Positions 44,411 through 53,506 of a DNA stretch of 64,000 bases are shown here, one piece after another (position 1 is the stretch's first letter; every line of letters starts with the position of its first letter). The DNA lies in NCBI RefSeq assembly GCF_029962485.1, contig NZ_CP073638.1, forward strand, positions 2,542,001-2,606,000, given 5' to 3'. A model generated the notes under the pieces. That model ran no database searches and was not told the DNA's origin. It saw only the letters and a program-made list of their open reading frames with translations. The stretch comes from Burkholderia cepacia. GTDB lineage: Bacteria > Pseudomonadota > Gammaproteobacteria > Burkholderiales > Burkholderiaceae. The position numbers and the translations under genes were made by a program.

Positions 44411-45568
44411 TTAGAACTTGTGACGGATGCCGATACGTGCGGCGATCTGGTTCTTCGAACCCGTGCCCGACGTGTTGAAGTAGCTCGTGCTCGAGCCGAT
44501 CTGCGCTTGCACGCCCTTGCCCGAAGCCTGCTGGTACACGACCAGGCCGTACACGTCCGTACGCTTGCTGAGTGCGTAGTCGGCGATACCGTTGACCTGG
44601 TTCCAGTGCCACGAGTTGCCGCTCTGCGTCGCGTTCGTGTACGTGTACCCGAGGCCGCCCGACAGAGCCGGCGTGAAGGCGTACTTCGCGCCAGCTTCGT
44701 AGGCGTTGTAGAACGTGCCGCCCGCGCCCGAAACGGTCGAGAACTGCGTACGCGTCCACAGCAGCCATGCCGTTGCCGGACCCCAGACGTAGCGGCCACC
44801 GACGCCGTACGTGCGCAGGTCGCGGACGTTGCCCGTGCTCAGGTTCGCGATCGTCGTCGAGAATGCCGGCGACGACTGGCTCGGGAAGCGGATGTCCGTG
44901 TACGCCGCGCCGACCGACAGCGGGCCGTTCGCGTAGTTCAGGCCGAAGCTGTATGCGCGCGACGAGCCTGCGGTCGTCGTCGTGCCCGACGTCGTCGCGG
45001 CTGCGCCGGCGAAGTCCGTCGAGTTCGAGAAGCCGTACAACGCGCCGAACGTGAAGCCCGAGTAGTTCGCGCTCTGGAACTTCACGGCGTTGTTGATGCG
45101 GCTCGACGTGAGCTGGTCGATGTCGTTCACGTGGTACGCGTAGTTACCCGCGACGGTGTTGCCGCCCGTCGAGTAGTTCGAACCGAGGATGTCGGTCGAG
45201 AACGAGTACTGGCGGCCGAACGTGACCGTGCCGTATTGCGACTGGCTCAGGCCGACGTAAGCCTGGCGACCGAAGATCGCGCCACCCTGGCCGAGCGTGC
45301 CGTTGCCGCTGTTGAAGCCGTTTTCGAGCACGAAGATCGCCTTCAGGCCGCCACCGAGGTCTTCGGTGCCGCGCAGGCCCCAACGGCTGCCCTGGGCAAC
45401 GCCGTCGTCATACTTGAACAGCTTGCCCGAGCCGCCGTTGGCGGTCTTGCTGTGGTTCACGTAGCTGATACCGGCATCGATGACGCCGTACAGCGTCACG
45501 CTGCTTTGTGCGTGCGCCGTGCCGGCCGTTGCTGCCAGGGCGGCGATGGTCAACAGTTTCTTGTTCAA
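44411..45568 (-). CDS. Gram-negative general porin (Burkholderia OpcP/OmpC type)
   Basis: 385 aa trimeric 16-strand outer-membrane porin. The start codon is TTG at 45568 (MNKKLLTIAALAATAGTAHA), with GGAGA seven bases before; no ATG or GTG fits. Signal peptidase cut after AHA gives QSSVTLYGVIDAGISYVNHS, the standard opening of beta-proteobacterial porins. GLRGTEDLGGGLKAIFVLENGF and the final IAARIGIRHKF with C-terminal Phe (the assembly signal) confirm the family. A 21-bp palindrome lies 105 bp upstream. Confidence 0.96.
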   Translation of the reverse strand: MNKKLLTIAALAATAGTAHAQSSVTLYGVIDAGISYVNHSKTANGGSGKLFKYDDGVAQGSRWGLRGTEDLGGGLKAIFVLENGFNSGNGTLGQGGAIFGRQAYVGLSQSQYGTVTFGRQYSFSTDILGSNYSTGGNTVAGNYAYHVNDIDQLTSSRINNAVKFQSANYSGFTFGALYGFSNSTDFAGAAATTSGTTTTAGSSRAYSFGLNYANGPLSVGAAYTDIRFPSQSSPAFSTTIANLSTGNVRDLRTYGVGGRYVWGPATAWLLWTRTQFSTVSGAGGTFYNAYEAGAKYAFTPALSGGLGYTYTNATQSGNSWHWNQVNGIADYALSKRTDVYGLVVYQQASGKGVQAQIGSSTSYFNTSGTGSKNQIAARIGIRHKF

Positions 45569-45672
45569 AGGATTCTCCGAGCGAATAAATGGCGTGTCCA
45601 GTTGCGGTTCCGGCGCTCTCTATGGGCGCTTTCACGTACCGGACGCAACTTTATCGAGGGGCCACGTAATGA

Positions 45673-45693
45673 ATATGACAGTGACTGTCATAT
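45673..45693. promoter_or_regulatory. 21-bp perfect palindrome between the porin and metQ genes
   Basis: Arms ATATGACAGT and ACTGTCATAT around one central G. It is 105 bp upstream of the porin start and 184 bp upstream of metQ. TGACAGT/ACTGTCA arms with a one-base centre look like the site of a dimeric HTH regulator; I cannot name it. Confidence 0.75.
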
Positions 45694-45876
45694 GAAGAAT
45701 GTGTGGCGTCGATGCGACACTGAATTCTGCCCGCTTGTATAGTCGGTGGTTATACCGATTCAGACTGAGATTCGATCGGAATCAGGAATATGCACATGAA
45801 ATAAGCTTGGTTGGTGGCGTTCCGGCCCCATGCCACGATCCGTGTTCCAACAAACGACACGGGACAAGAGGACACC

Positions 45877-46683
45877 ATGCGACGTTCATTCCTGACTGGC
45901 CTCGGCGCGCTTGCTGCCGCACTGGCATTCGCGGCGCCCGGCGCGCACGCCGATTCGCAAACGCTGAAGATCGGCACGATGAGCGGCCCCGACGCGCAGA
46001 TCTGGACCGAAGTGACGAAGGTCGCCGCGCGCGAAGGGCTCGCGATCAAGGTCATCGAATTCAACGACTACGTGCAGCCGAACGCGGCGCTCGATTCCGG
46101 CGACCTCGACGCGAACGGCTTCCAGCACCAGCCGTTCCTCGACAGCCAGATCAAGCAGCGCGGCTACAAGATCGTGAACGTCGGGCTCACCTATACGGCG
46201 CCGATGGGCTTCTATTCGAAGAAGATCAAGTCGCTGAAGGATTTGCCGGTGGGCGCGAAGGTCGGGATCCAGAACGATCCGTCGAACGGCAACCGCGCGC
46301 TGCTGCTGCTGCAGAAATACGGCGTGATCAAGCTGAAGCCGGGCGTCGGCACGAACGGCGTGAACGCGACGCCGCTCGACGTCGCCGAGAACCCGAAGAA
46401 GATCAAGATCGTCGAACTCGATTCCGCGCAGTTGCCGCGCGCGCTGCCCGATGTCGACGCCGCGTCGATCAACACCGACTACGCGGTGAAAGCGGGGCTC
46501 ACGCCGGTGAAGGATGCGATCGCGATCGAGGACCTGCGCGGGCCGTATGCGAACCTGATCGCCGTGCGCGCGCAGGACAAGGACAAGCCGTGGGTGAAGA
46601 AGCTCGTCGCGGCCTATGAATCGGACGACGTGCGCAAGTTCATCGACCAGAAGTTCGGCGGCGCGATCGTGCCGGCGTTCTGA
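45877..46683 (+). CDS. metQ: MetQ/NlpA-family methionine-binding protein
   Basis: 268 aa from ATG 45877 (AGAGGA upstream); the frame is open to 45811. Sec signal LTGLGALAAALAFAAPGAHA without a lipobox Cys, so it is a soluble periplasmic form. Family motifs: TLKIGTMSGPDAQIWTEV, QPNAALDSGDLDANGFQHQP, GAKVGIQNDPSNGNRALLLL, and AASINTDYAVKAGL. It would deliver methionine to MetNI, but no metN or metI gene is adjacent. Confidence 0.92.
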   Translation: MRRSFLTGLGALAAALAFAAPGAHADSQTLKIGTMSGPDAQIWTEVTKVAAREGLAIKVIEFNDYVQPNAALDSGDLDANGFQHQPFLDSQIKQRGYKIVNVGLTYTAPMGFYSKKIKSLKDLPVGAKVGIQNDPSNGNRALLLLQKYGVIKLKPGVGTNGVNATPLDVAENPKKIKIVELDSAQLPRALPDVDAASINTDYAVKAGLTPVKDAIAIEDLRGPYANLIAVRAQDKDKPWVKKLVAAYESDDVRKFIDQKFGGAIVPAF

Positions 46684-46745
46684 TCGGTCTTCACGCTGAA
46701 CGGCCGGCGGCCGAGCGCCGGTCGCCGATGCGTTCTCCGGAAAGC

Positions 46746-46771
46746 AAATCGCCCGCGCAAGCGGGCGATTT
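46746..46771. terminator. Bidirectional terminator between metQ and the deacylase gene
   Basis: Perfect 11-bp stem AAATCGCCCGC/GCGGGCGATTT with loop GCAA between two convergent genes. The T-tracts on both sides are formed by the stem ends (ATTTCGTT and ATTTGCTTT). Confidence 0.8.
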
Positions 46772-46830
46772 CGTTGGTGCGTGCGGGGAGCGCGCAGTAC
46801 GCGCCGTGACCCGGCGCGCGGGCCGGCCGC

Positions 46831-47946
46831 TCAGGCCGACAGCAGCGAGCCCGTGCGGATCGCGGTCGCGCCGGCGATTCGCGCGACTTCCATGCCGGCT
46901 GTCGCGAAACGCACGATCTGGCGCGCGTACAGCACACCCGATACGCTGCTCTTCAGCGTGACGACGCGATCGGTCAGCGGGTCGACGATGTCGGCCACGG
47001 CCTGGCCAACCTCGATCATCGCGCCGACCGGCGTGCGGAACACGATCACGCCCGATACGGGGGCGACGAGCGGATCGGTGCCCGCGAGCGGCGTGGCCGG
47101 ATGCGCGAGCGGCGGCAGCGGCGCCGGCGTGCCGTCGACGACGCCGCGCTCGGTCAGGTATTCGACGATCGCCTGCGCATCCTTTTCGGCGAGCTCGTAC
47201 GACACGTCGCGTTCGCTGCGCAGTTCCACCGTGACGGAAATCGCGCCGTTCGGGATCGGGAAGCGGTCGCCGAAGCGGTTGCGCAGATCCGACCAGCAGA
47301 AGCTGTGGATTTCGTCGAACGGATTGCCGACCGAATTCAGCGCGAGCAGCGACGCCTGTGCGTCGAGATAGCGCGACAGCGGCTCGACGTCCGGCCACAG
47401 GTCGGGATTCGTGTAGAGGTGCATCACCGCATCGCTGTCGCAATGCAGGTCGAGCACGATGTCGGCGTCGAACGACAGCTTTTGCAGCGCGAGGCGCTGC
47501 GAATCGAGCTCGGTGCGCGGCTTCTGCTCGTCGAGCGCTTCGCGCATCGCGGCGCGCACGGCGACGAGGTTGCGCTGCGCGTCGTTCGTGAGGTGGTGTT
47601 CGACGCGTGGCAGCACCAGCGCTGCGAGATCGTAGAAATTGCGGTTGAAGTTCTGCATCGAGCCGAGCTCGAAGCGGCCGAGGTGATCGCCGAACACGTG
47701 CTGCGACAGGCCGATCGGGTTCGGCACGGGCACGATCACGACTTCGCCGCGCAGCTTGCCGGCCGTCTCGAGCGCGGCGATCTTGCGGCGCAGCAGCGTG
47801 GCGACCAGCATGCCGGGCAGTTCGTCCGCGTGCAGCGACGACTGGATGTAGACCTTCTTGCCGCCGCGCGGGCCGTAGTGGAAGCTCGTGATCTGGCGTT
47901 CGGTGCCGACGGCGGGGGAAATCAGCGGATGGGTCTGCGTTTGCAT
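46831..47946 (-). CDS. Succinylglutamate desuccinylase/aspartoacylase-family deacylase
   Basis: 371 aa from ATG 47946. Zinc-dependent M14-type amidohydrolase: SSLHADELPGMLVATLLRR holds the HxxE zinc motif, NRNFYD the Asn-Arg substrate loop, LDLHCDSDAVMHLY the third zinc His, and VTVELRSERDVSYE the catalytic Glu. A lipoyl-like C-terminal beta domain (about 285-370, VAPVSGVIVFRTPVGAMIEV) is added, as in EctD/DoeB-like and related members. It removes acyl groups from N-acyl amino acids; the true substrate is unknown. An amino-acid-binding protein gene lies next upstream. Confidence 0.88.
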   Translation of the reverse strand: MQTQTHPLISPAVGTERQITSFHYGPRGGKKVYIQSSLHADELPGMLVATLLRRKIAALETAGKLRGEVVIVPVPNPIGLSQHVFGDHLGRFELGSMQNFNRNFYDLAALVLPRVEHHLTNDAQRNLVAVRAAMREALDEQKPRTELDSQRLALQKLSFDADIVLDLHCDSDAVMHLYTNPDLWPDVEPLSRYLDAQASLLALNSVGNPFDEIHSFCWSDLRNRFGDRFPIPNGAISVTVELRSERDVSYELAEKDAQAIVEYLTERGVVDGTPAPLPPLAHPATPLAGTDPLVAPVSGVIVFRTPVGAMIEVGQAVADIVDPLTDRVVTLKSSVSGVLYARQIVRFATAGMEVARIAGATAIRTGSLLSA

Positions 47947-48108
47947 GATGAGGGGAGTGCGGCGCAGCCGCGAATGTCCGGTGTGCGTGGAACGACGATT
48001 GTACGTTGCCTGCGTCGTCGCCATCAAACCGGTACCGGAACACACGGTTTTCCGTTGAGAATCATCGGGTTGGCGCGGAAAAAATAACATTGCGCCCGCC
48101 GCGCGCGC

Positions 48109-48138
48109 AAAAAAAACGGGCCCCTTGCGGAGCCCGTT
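48109..48138 (-). terminator. Terminator of the amino-acid-binding protein gene
   Basis: Minus strand AACGGGC, ten-base loop, GCCCGTT followed by T-rich end (eight A on the plus strand at 48109-48116); 33 bp after the stop. Confidence 0.9.
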
Positions 48139-48171
48139 CGGTTGCGGCGCGTGGTGCGCCGGCTGGCCGTA

Positions 48172-48954
48172 TTACTTGCCGTAGACGTCGAAATCGAAGT
48201 ACTTCTTCGCGATCTTGTCGTACGTGCCGTCCTTGCGCATGCCGGCGATCGCACCGTCGATCTTCGACTTCAGGTCGGCGTCTTCCTTGCGCAGGCCGAT
48301 GCCGGCGCCGTTGCCGAGCGTCTTCGGATCGTCGATATCCTTGCCGGCGAAATCGAAGCTCGCGCCGCGCGGCGTCTTCAGGAAGCCGATCTCGGCCTGC
48401 ACCGCGTCCTGCAGCGCGCCGTCCAGACGGCCCGAGATCAGGTCGGCGTAGACCTGGTCCTGGTTCTGGTAAGGCACGACGTTCACGCCCTTCGAGGCCC
48501 AGTACGTCTTCGCGTAGGTTTCCTGGATCGTGCCCTGCTCGACGCCGACCGACTTGCCCTTCAGCGATTCAGCCGTCGGCATCAGGCCGGCACCCTTCTT
48601 CGTGACGAGGCGCGTCGGCGTGTTGAACAGCTTCGCCGAGAAGGCGATCTGTTCCTGACGCGCCGGCGTCATCGACATCGACGACAGCACGCCGTCGAAC
48701 TTGCGAGCCTTCAGCGCCGGGATCATCCCGTCGAAATCGTTTTCGATCCACACGCACTTTGCGTTCATGCGGCGGCAGATTTCGTTGCCGAGATCGACGT
48801 CGAAACCCACAACCTTGCCGTCAGCGCCTTTCGATTCGAAAGGCGGGTAGCTTGCGTCGACGCCGAACCGCACGGTCGACCAGTCCTTCGCATACGCGCC
48901 GCCAGCCGATACGGCGAGCAGGGCAACGGTCACAGCCGCAAGAATCTTTTTCAC
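48172..48954 (-). CDS. Periplasmic basic/polar amino-acid-binding protein (ArgT/HisJ type)
   Basis: 260 aa, GTG start at 48954 (GAGGAG upstream). Sec signal KKILAAVTVALLAVSAGGAY then AKDW. Solute-binding family 3: RFGVDASYPPFESKGADGKV, VGFDVDLGNEICRRM, LSSMSMTPARQEQIAFS, LKGKSVGVEQGTIQETYA and the closing GTYDKIAKKYFDFDVYG. This set fits lysine/arginine/ornithine or histidine binding proteins. No permease or ATPase genes adjoin it, so it must serve a transporter encoded elsewhere. Confidence 0.93.
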   Translation of the reverse strand: MKKILAAVTVALLAVSAGGAYAKDWSTVRFGVDASYPPFESKGADGKVVGFDVDLGNEICRRMNAKCVWIENDFDGMIPALKARKFDGVLSSMSMTPARQEQIAFSAKLFNTPTRLVTKKGAGLMPTAESLKGKSVGVEQGTIQETYAKTYWASKGVNVVPYQNQDQVYADLISGRLDGALQDAVQAEIGFLKTPRGASFDFAGKDIDDPKTLGNGAGIGLRKEDADLKSKIDGAIAGMRKDGTYDKIAKKYFDFDVYGK

Positions 48955-49180
48955 CAGGTGACTCCTCGTTTTGTTCGATGGGTGCGCGGTTGTGCCGCGC
49001 CGTAAGCCTTCGGTCCGCCGCGGCTTTGCGTCGGACAGTCCGTTTCGCCCACCCGATGCGGGCGCGCGACGTGCGCAAGATTATCAAGACAAAATACCGG
49101 CAGGGCGCCTAGGACAAGCCCCGATACCGGGCCCGGCGGCGGCGCGTTGCGGGCGCCGCCGTTTCAGACACAGGAACGAT

Positions 49181-50101
49181 TCAGCCGAGCGTTTCGTTGA
49201 CCGCGCGTTGCAGGCACGTGACGAATTGCGTGACGGCGGGCGTAGGCAGCAGGTCGCGCCGCGCGATGATCGACAGGTCGAAGCGCGGCATGCTTTCTTC
49301 GAGTTCGGCCGTGCGGATGCCGAGCGGCGCGACCATCTCGGCCAGCGGGCGCGTGAAGCAGCCGATCACGTCCGAGCGCGCGACGAGCCCGAGCGTCACC
49401 GCGAACGACATCGGCGAGCGCAGCAGACGTTTCGGCAGCGGCAGCCCGTGCGCCTCGAACATCCCGACCATCACGCTGTGCGGAAACTGCTCGGCGCCGA
49501 CGGTGACGATCCACTCGGCATCGAGCAGTTCCTCTAGACGGCGCGCATGCGCGAGCGGGTGACCGTCGCGCATCACGATCGTGAATTCGGTCGACAGCAG
49601 CGGCGATTGCGTGAAATCGCGGTCGAGCGCGGGCACATGGTGCATTGCAGCGATGTCGAGCGTGCCGTTGCGCAACTGCGCGAGCGCGTCGGGTACCGTC
49701 ACTTCCTCCAGATGCAGGCTCACGTTCGGCATCGACTGGCGGAAGGCCGTGACCGCATGTGGCAGCGCGGTCAGCGCGATCGACGGCATCGTGCCGACCG
49801 CGACGCGCCCCGACATCTCGCCTTTCACGTGCTCGACGGCCTCGACCGTGCGGCGGATGTCGCCGAGCAGTTGCTCGGCGCGCGGCAGCAGCGCCTGACC
49901 GCACGCGGTCAGCTCGACGCCGCGCACGCTGCGCGCGAGCAGCTCCGCGTTGAGCGCCGTTTCGAGTTCGCGGATCGTGTGCGTGATCGCGGGCTGCGTG
50001 ACGCCGAGTTCGCGCGCGGCGGCGCGCAGGCTCTTGAGGTGCGCGGCGGAGACGAACGCCTGGAGCTGCGCGATGTTCAGGGGGTTGCGGATGCGAGTCA
50101 T
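49181..50101 (-). CDS. LysR-family transcriptional regulator
   Basis: 306 aa from ATG 50101; frame open to 50197. HTH about residues 8-65: AAHLKSLRAAARELGVTQPA, ITHTIRELETALNAELLARS. The effector domain resembles the NAC/CysB-like group (GTMPSIALTALPHAVTAFRQ). It lies upstream of an amino-acid-binding protein gene on the same strand, but with 226 bp between; control of that gene is a guess. Confidence 0.9.
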   Translation of the reverse strand: MTRIRNPLNIAQLQAFVSAAHLKSLRAAARELGVTQPAITHTIRELETALNAELLARSVRGVELTACGQALLPRAEQLLGDIRRTVEAVEHVKGEMSGRVAVGTMPSIALTALPHAVTAFRQSMPNVSLHLEEVTVPDALAQLRNGTLDIAAMHHVPALDRDFTQSPLLSTEFTIVMRDGHPLAHARRLEELLDAEWIVTVGAEQFPHSVMVGMFEAHGLPLPKRLLRSPMSFAVTLGLVARSDVIGCFTRPLAEMVAPLGIRTAELEESMPRFDLSIIARRDLLPTPAVTQFVTCLQRAVNETLG

Positions 50102-50140
50102 CGGTCGGGTCCGGTTGCCGCGAAAGGGGGCGGCGGTTTG

Positions 50141-50539
50141 ATGCTTCAGGATCGCGAACCTCGCCGCGCATTGAGCAGTGCTGCGCCGGGATCGCACGGT
50201 GAGGTGACGGCACCTGCTCTCGCGATCGTCTGGATCACGGAGATCGCGATCGCGTTGAGCGGTTACCGGTTCGGTGCGGCGTGGCTGTCGGTGAAGCTTG
50301 CGGTCGTCGTCGCGCTATCGGCGTTGCACGGCACGCTGCGGCGCATGGAGCGCGACGATCTCGTCGTCGTGCCGACATCGTGGCTCGGGCCGGCAGCGGT
50401 CGCGATTGTGGCTGCGACCGCGCTCGTCGTCGGGCTGGCCGTGATCAAGCCGTTCCGATGGATTGCGCCTAAGCCAGCGTCATCTCGACCGCCGCCAGCG
50501 TCCGGCGCCGGATCCAGCCGCTTCCCAGCCGGATCGTGA
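50141..50539 (+). pseudogene. Truncated CopD/HemJ-like membrane protein
   Basis: The 132-aa frame (ATG 50141) contains only the second half of a four-helix CopD-like protein: TAPALAIVWITEIAIALSGY, then FGAAWLSVKLAVVVALSALH, then GPAAVAIVAATALVVGLAVI and KPF. Members of this group normally begin with a helix pair carrying conserved His residues (a WxKxxHxxxVxxWxGG-type start), which is missing: the sequence upstream is the LysR gene on the other strand. After KPF the frame runs on without a stop into the 3' end of the convergent gene. The best reading is a decayed 5'-truncated remnant; a working two-to-three-helix peptide is not excluded. Confidence 0.55.
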
Positions 50540-51062
50540 GCCAGTACGGCGTGAACAGCCAGCGCGCCCGTGCACTCGGGCAATGAACGAAGGTTTCGGT
50601 GCGCAGCATGTGCGCACCCGATGCGAGCCCGACGACCTCGAAGCGAAGCACCAGCTTCGCATCGAGCGGGTCGTCGTGGCGCACGAAGGCCGTTGCATCG
50701 GCGATCGTGCGCACGTCGGGTGTCGGACGCCAGAAGCGGCCGACGAGGCCGAGCGACAGCGACGTGTCGTCGCGGTGGAGCAGCGTGAACGAGTCGAAGC
50801 CGAAGCGTGCGCGTTCGGGGCGGACCGGCCCGTTGCGAAGCACGCCGGCGACGGCGGCCGGGAATTCGCGCACCATCATCAGCGCGTCGATGACGGGATC
50901 GGCGCGCATGTCGAGCGATGCGACGGCGTCGATGATGCGCGTGGGCGGCGCGCCGATCGGCTGCGATTCATGCACTTCGTGAAACCCGAACGACGGAATG
51001 AACGGCGGCTTGCGCGCCGAGGTCCGGGTGCTCGATTCGGAGACGATGCCGAGCGCGTTCAT
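50469..51062 (-). CDS. Hypothetical protein, DUF2867/START-like
   Basis: 197 aa from ATG 51062 (AGGAG seven bases before). Pattern: GFHEVHESQPIGAPPTRIID, RFGFDSFTLLHRDDTSLSLG and a final YWLTIRLGSGWIRRRTLA, which resembles the PYwxxIrPgSxxIRRxxL ending of DUF2867 and related helix-grip proteins. It probably binds a hydrophobic ligand, by fold analogy only. Its 3' end overlaps the CopD-like remnant. Confidence 0.7.
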   Translation of the reverse strand: MNALGIVSESSTRTSARKPPFIPSFGFHEVHESQPIGAPPTRIIDAVASLDMRADPVIDALMMVREFPAAVAGVLRNGPVRPERARFGFDSFTLLHRDDTSLSLGLVGRFWRPTPDVRTIADATAFVRHDDPLDAKLVLRFEVVGLASGAHMLRTETFVHCPSARARWLFTPYWLTIRLGSGWIRRRTLAAVEMTLA

Positions 51063-51158
51063 CGCGGCTCCTGAAGGGGCAAAAGCGCGATCGTAGCACC
51101 GGGCGCGGATTTGCGTCGCGCCGTTTCGGCGACGCGCATCATGCTGCGCCGCACGCAC

Positions 51159-51190
51159 AAAAAAAGCCTGGAAACTCGCGTTCCCAGGCT
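51159..51190 (-). terminator. Terminator of the NCS2 permease gene
   Basis: Minus strand AGCCTGGGAA, six-base loop, TTTCCAGGCT with one G-T pair, then seven T; 89 bp after the stop. Confidence 0.9.
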
Positions 51191-51278
51191 TGGAGACCAT
51201 CAACGATGATGGTGGAGGAGACGTTGTCGTCCCGATGCGCGCCGCCCTTCTGCAGGCGACGTCGCGCATGTCTCGCGC

Positions 51279-52667
51279 TCAGATGGCCCAGCCGCCGAGA
51301 TAGAAGGTGACGAGCACGGCCGCGATGAGCACGGTGCCGACGTTGAGCTTGCGGAATTCGCCGCTGGCGATGCGGCCGATCACGAGCGTCGAGAAGCCGA
51401 GCATGATGCCCGTCACGATGTTCGCGGTCAGCACGATGAACACCGCGCACACAAGGCCCGACATCGCATCGACCATGTCGTCCATGTGCAGCTTGCTCAC
51501 GCTGCCGAGCATCAGCAGGCCGACGTACATCAGCGCCGGTGCGGTGGCGTACGACGGCACGAGGCCCGCGAGCGGCGAGAAGAACATCACGACGAGGAAC
51601 AGCAGGCCGACGACGGCGGCCGCGAGGCCCGTCTTCGCGCCGGCGGCCACGCCGACGCTCGACTCGATGTAGGCCGCCGCCGGTGCGCCGCCGAGGAAAC
51701 CGGAGAAGATCGAGCTGATCGAATCGGCGGTCAGTGCGCGGCCGCCGTTGATGATGCGGCCGTTCTCGTCGAGCTGGCCGGCTTGTCCGGCGACGGCGCG
51801 GATCGTGCCGGTCGCGTCGAACACGGCAGTCATCACCAGCGCCAGCACGCTCGGCAGCACGGCCATCGACAGGGCGCCCTTGATGTCCATCGCGCCGATC
51901 AGCGATGCGTGGCCCGGTGCGCTCAGCGACGGCAGCGCGAAGATGCCGTGGTACTTCACGGCCGGATCGAAGATCAGGCCGAAGATCGAGATCGCGATCA
52001 CGACGAGCAGGATGCCGCCCGGCACGCGACGCTTCTCGAGGCCGAAGATCGCGGCAAGGCCGACGACCGACATGATGACGGGGAGTGCGGTGATCTGGCC
52101 GAGCGAGACCGGCAGGCCGGCGCCCGGGTTCTTGATCACGAGGCCGACATCGTTCGACGCGATCAGCAGCAGGAACAGGCCGATGCCGATGCCCGTGCCG
52201 TGCGCGACGCCCGCGGGCAGGTTGCGCAGGATCCACGAACGCACGCCGGTGACCGAGATGCCAGTGAACACGAGGCCCATCAGGAACACGGCGCCGAGCG
52301 CGACCGTCGGATGCAGGCCCTTGCCGAGGACCAGGCCGAACGCGGTGAACGCGGTCAGCGAGATCGCGCAGCCGATCGCGATCGGCAGCTTCGCCCACAG
52401 GCCCATCAGCAGCGAGCCGAACGCGGTGGTGAGGCAGACCGCGACGAACACGGCGCTCGTGTCGAAGCCCGCCTTGCCGAACATGCCGGGCACGACGAAC
52501 ACGGAATAGACCATCGCGAGGAAGGTGGTGACGCCGGCAACGATCTCGGTGCGTTGCGTGCTGCCGCGCGACGAAATGCCGAAGTACCGGTCGATGACTC
52601 CCTTGGTGCCAAAGTCCGTTTCTGCCGAGCCGACGTCGACCGTCGGCTGCACCGGGGTATCACTCAT
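51279..52667 (-). CDS. NCS2-family guanine/hypoxanthine permease
   Basis: 462 aa, 12-14 transmembrane helices, AAGGAG before ATG 52667. The AzgA-like branch is shown by [20 protein letters not shown] at the N-terminus, [15 protein letters not shown], the substrate-binding helix with [20 protein letters not shown], and [20 protein letters not shown] followed by [15 protein letters not shown]. It imports guanine, hypoxanthine or adenine with protons. The allE gene for later purine catabolism is 21 kb away. Confidence 0.93.
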   Translation of the reverse strand: MSDTPVQPTVDVGSAETDFGTKGVIDRYFGISSRGSTQRTEIVAGVTTFLAMVYSVFVVPGMFGKAGFDTSAVFVAVCLTTAFGSLLMGLWAKLPIAIGCAISLTAFTAFGLVLGKGLHPTVALGAVFLMGLVFTGISVTGVRSWILRNLPAGVAHGTGIGIGLFLLLIASNDVGLVIKNPGAGLPVSLGQITALPVIMSVVGLAAIFGLEKRRVPGGILLVVIAISIFGLIFDPAVKYHGIFALPSLSAPGHASLIGAMDIKGALSMAVLPSVLALVMTAVFDATGTIRAVAGQAGQLDENGRIINGGRALTADSISSIFSGFLGGAPAAAYIESSVGVAAGAKTGLAAAVVGLLFLVVMFFSPLAGLVPSYATAPALMYVGLLMLGSVSKLHMDDMVDAMSGLVCAVFIVLTANIVTGIMLGFSTLVIGRIASGEFRKLNVGTVLIAAVLVTFYLGGWAI

Positions 52668-53206
52668 GAGCTTGCTCCTTTATCAGCATGCTGAAACGGC
52701 CCGTAGCGAACCGTCGTCAGGGTGTCTCGAATCTAGTTGGGATTTGTCGGCAACGTCGTGGGGACGAATGACGCGTGATGCGTGTCGTTACGTGTGAATC
52801 GAAACGATCGCGAGGGTGTCGCGTCGGACGACGCGTGGTGTGGTCGACCCCGTCACGTGTGCTTTGCCGTAGCGAAGGTTAGGCGAGCCGCCCATCACGT
52901 CCCATCGGGGGAAGAGCATGCAGCGCATGTCGCAGCGCTTATATCGGCGTGCAACGGGGCTTCGTTGCGACGACACGCGTGTATACGCCTAGTTCGAATC
53001 CGTTAAGGCGACTATTTGAATGCGGGGTCGGCGGGCAGGGCGGAAGCGGGTGAGGCATTGAGTCTTACGAATATCTTTCATTGGGGCTGCGCACGCGCGT
53101 GAAAACGGCGGCGTACGACGCGATGCGCGGCCGAGCGCCGGCGGCACCCGGATGATACCGGTGCCGCGCGCCGGCTGCGCTCGCGCTCGTTCCGGCCCTC
53201 GTCGCG
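52668..53206. other. 540-bp leader/intergenic region upstream of the purine permease
   Basis: No credible gene. It should contain the permease promoter. I see repeated ACGCGTG/ATGCGTG words near 52770-52850 but no structure I can match with confidence to a purine, xanthine or PreQ1 riboswitch. The T-loop-like GTTCGAATCC near 52991 is not part of a tRNA. Confidence 0.5.
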
Positions 53207-53452
53207 TCAATCACCCGTGAGATGCGCAAGGTACGCGCAGAACATGTCGGCAATCGCGGTCGAACAGGCGTCGATTTTCGCCGGCGTGCGCGCGGTTTCG
53301 GCGAACGCCTTGCCGCCCGACGTGAGCGTCGTCCTGATCAGCTCGCAGGCGAGCGCATGCGTGGTGTCGATGCGGGTACGCTGAGTCGCCGGAAAGAAGG
53401 TGTCGGTGATTTCACGCGTCCACGCATGAAAGACGGGAAAGCTGAATAAATG
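53207..53452 (-). pseudogene. C-terminal remnant of a TetR-family regulator
   Basis: An 81-codon open stretch with no start codon before its end region reads FHAWTREITDTFFPATQRTR, then ALACELIRTTLTSGGKAFAE, then ACSTAIADMFCAYLAHLTGD and a stop at 53207. The helix pattern and length fit the last two or three helices of a TetR ligand-binding domain. The HTH half is absent: upstream on this strand is the 3' end of the DUF3455 gene. I read it as the 3' scar of a lost regulator gene. Confidence 0.5.
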
Positions 53453-53506
53453 GAAGCGTGACGGAAGGCACGGGGGTGATGCCCGGTGCCTGTGAAGCCG
53501 CGCACG

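Noticed and set aside
45720..45800. Short inverted repeats (TCGGT-N6-ACCGA and GATTC-GATCG-GAATC) before metQ
   Set aside because: Five-base arms only; not above what chance gives in this length of sequence.
52988..53003. GTTCGAATCC, which resembles a tRNA T-loop
   Set aside because: The flanking bases do not form a T-stem and no acceptor, D or anticodon arms can be folded around it.
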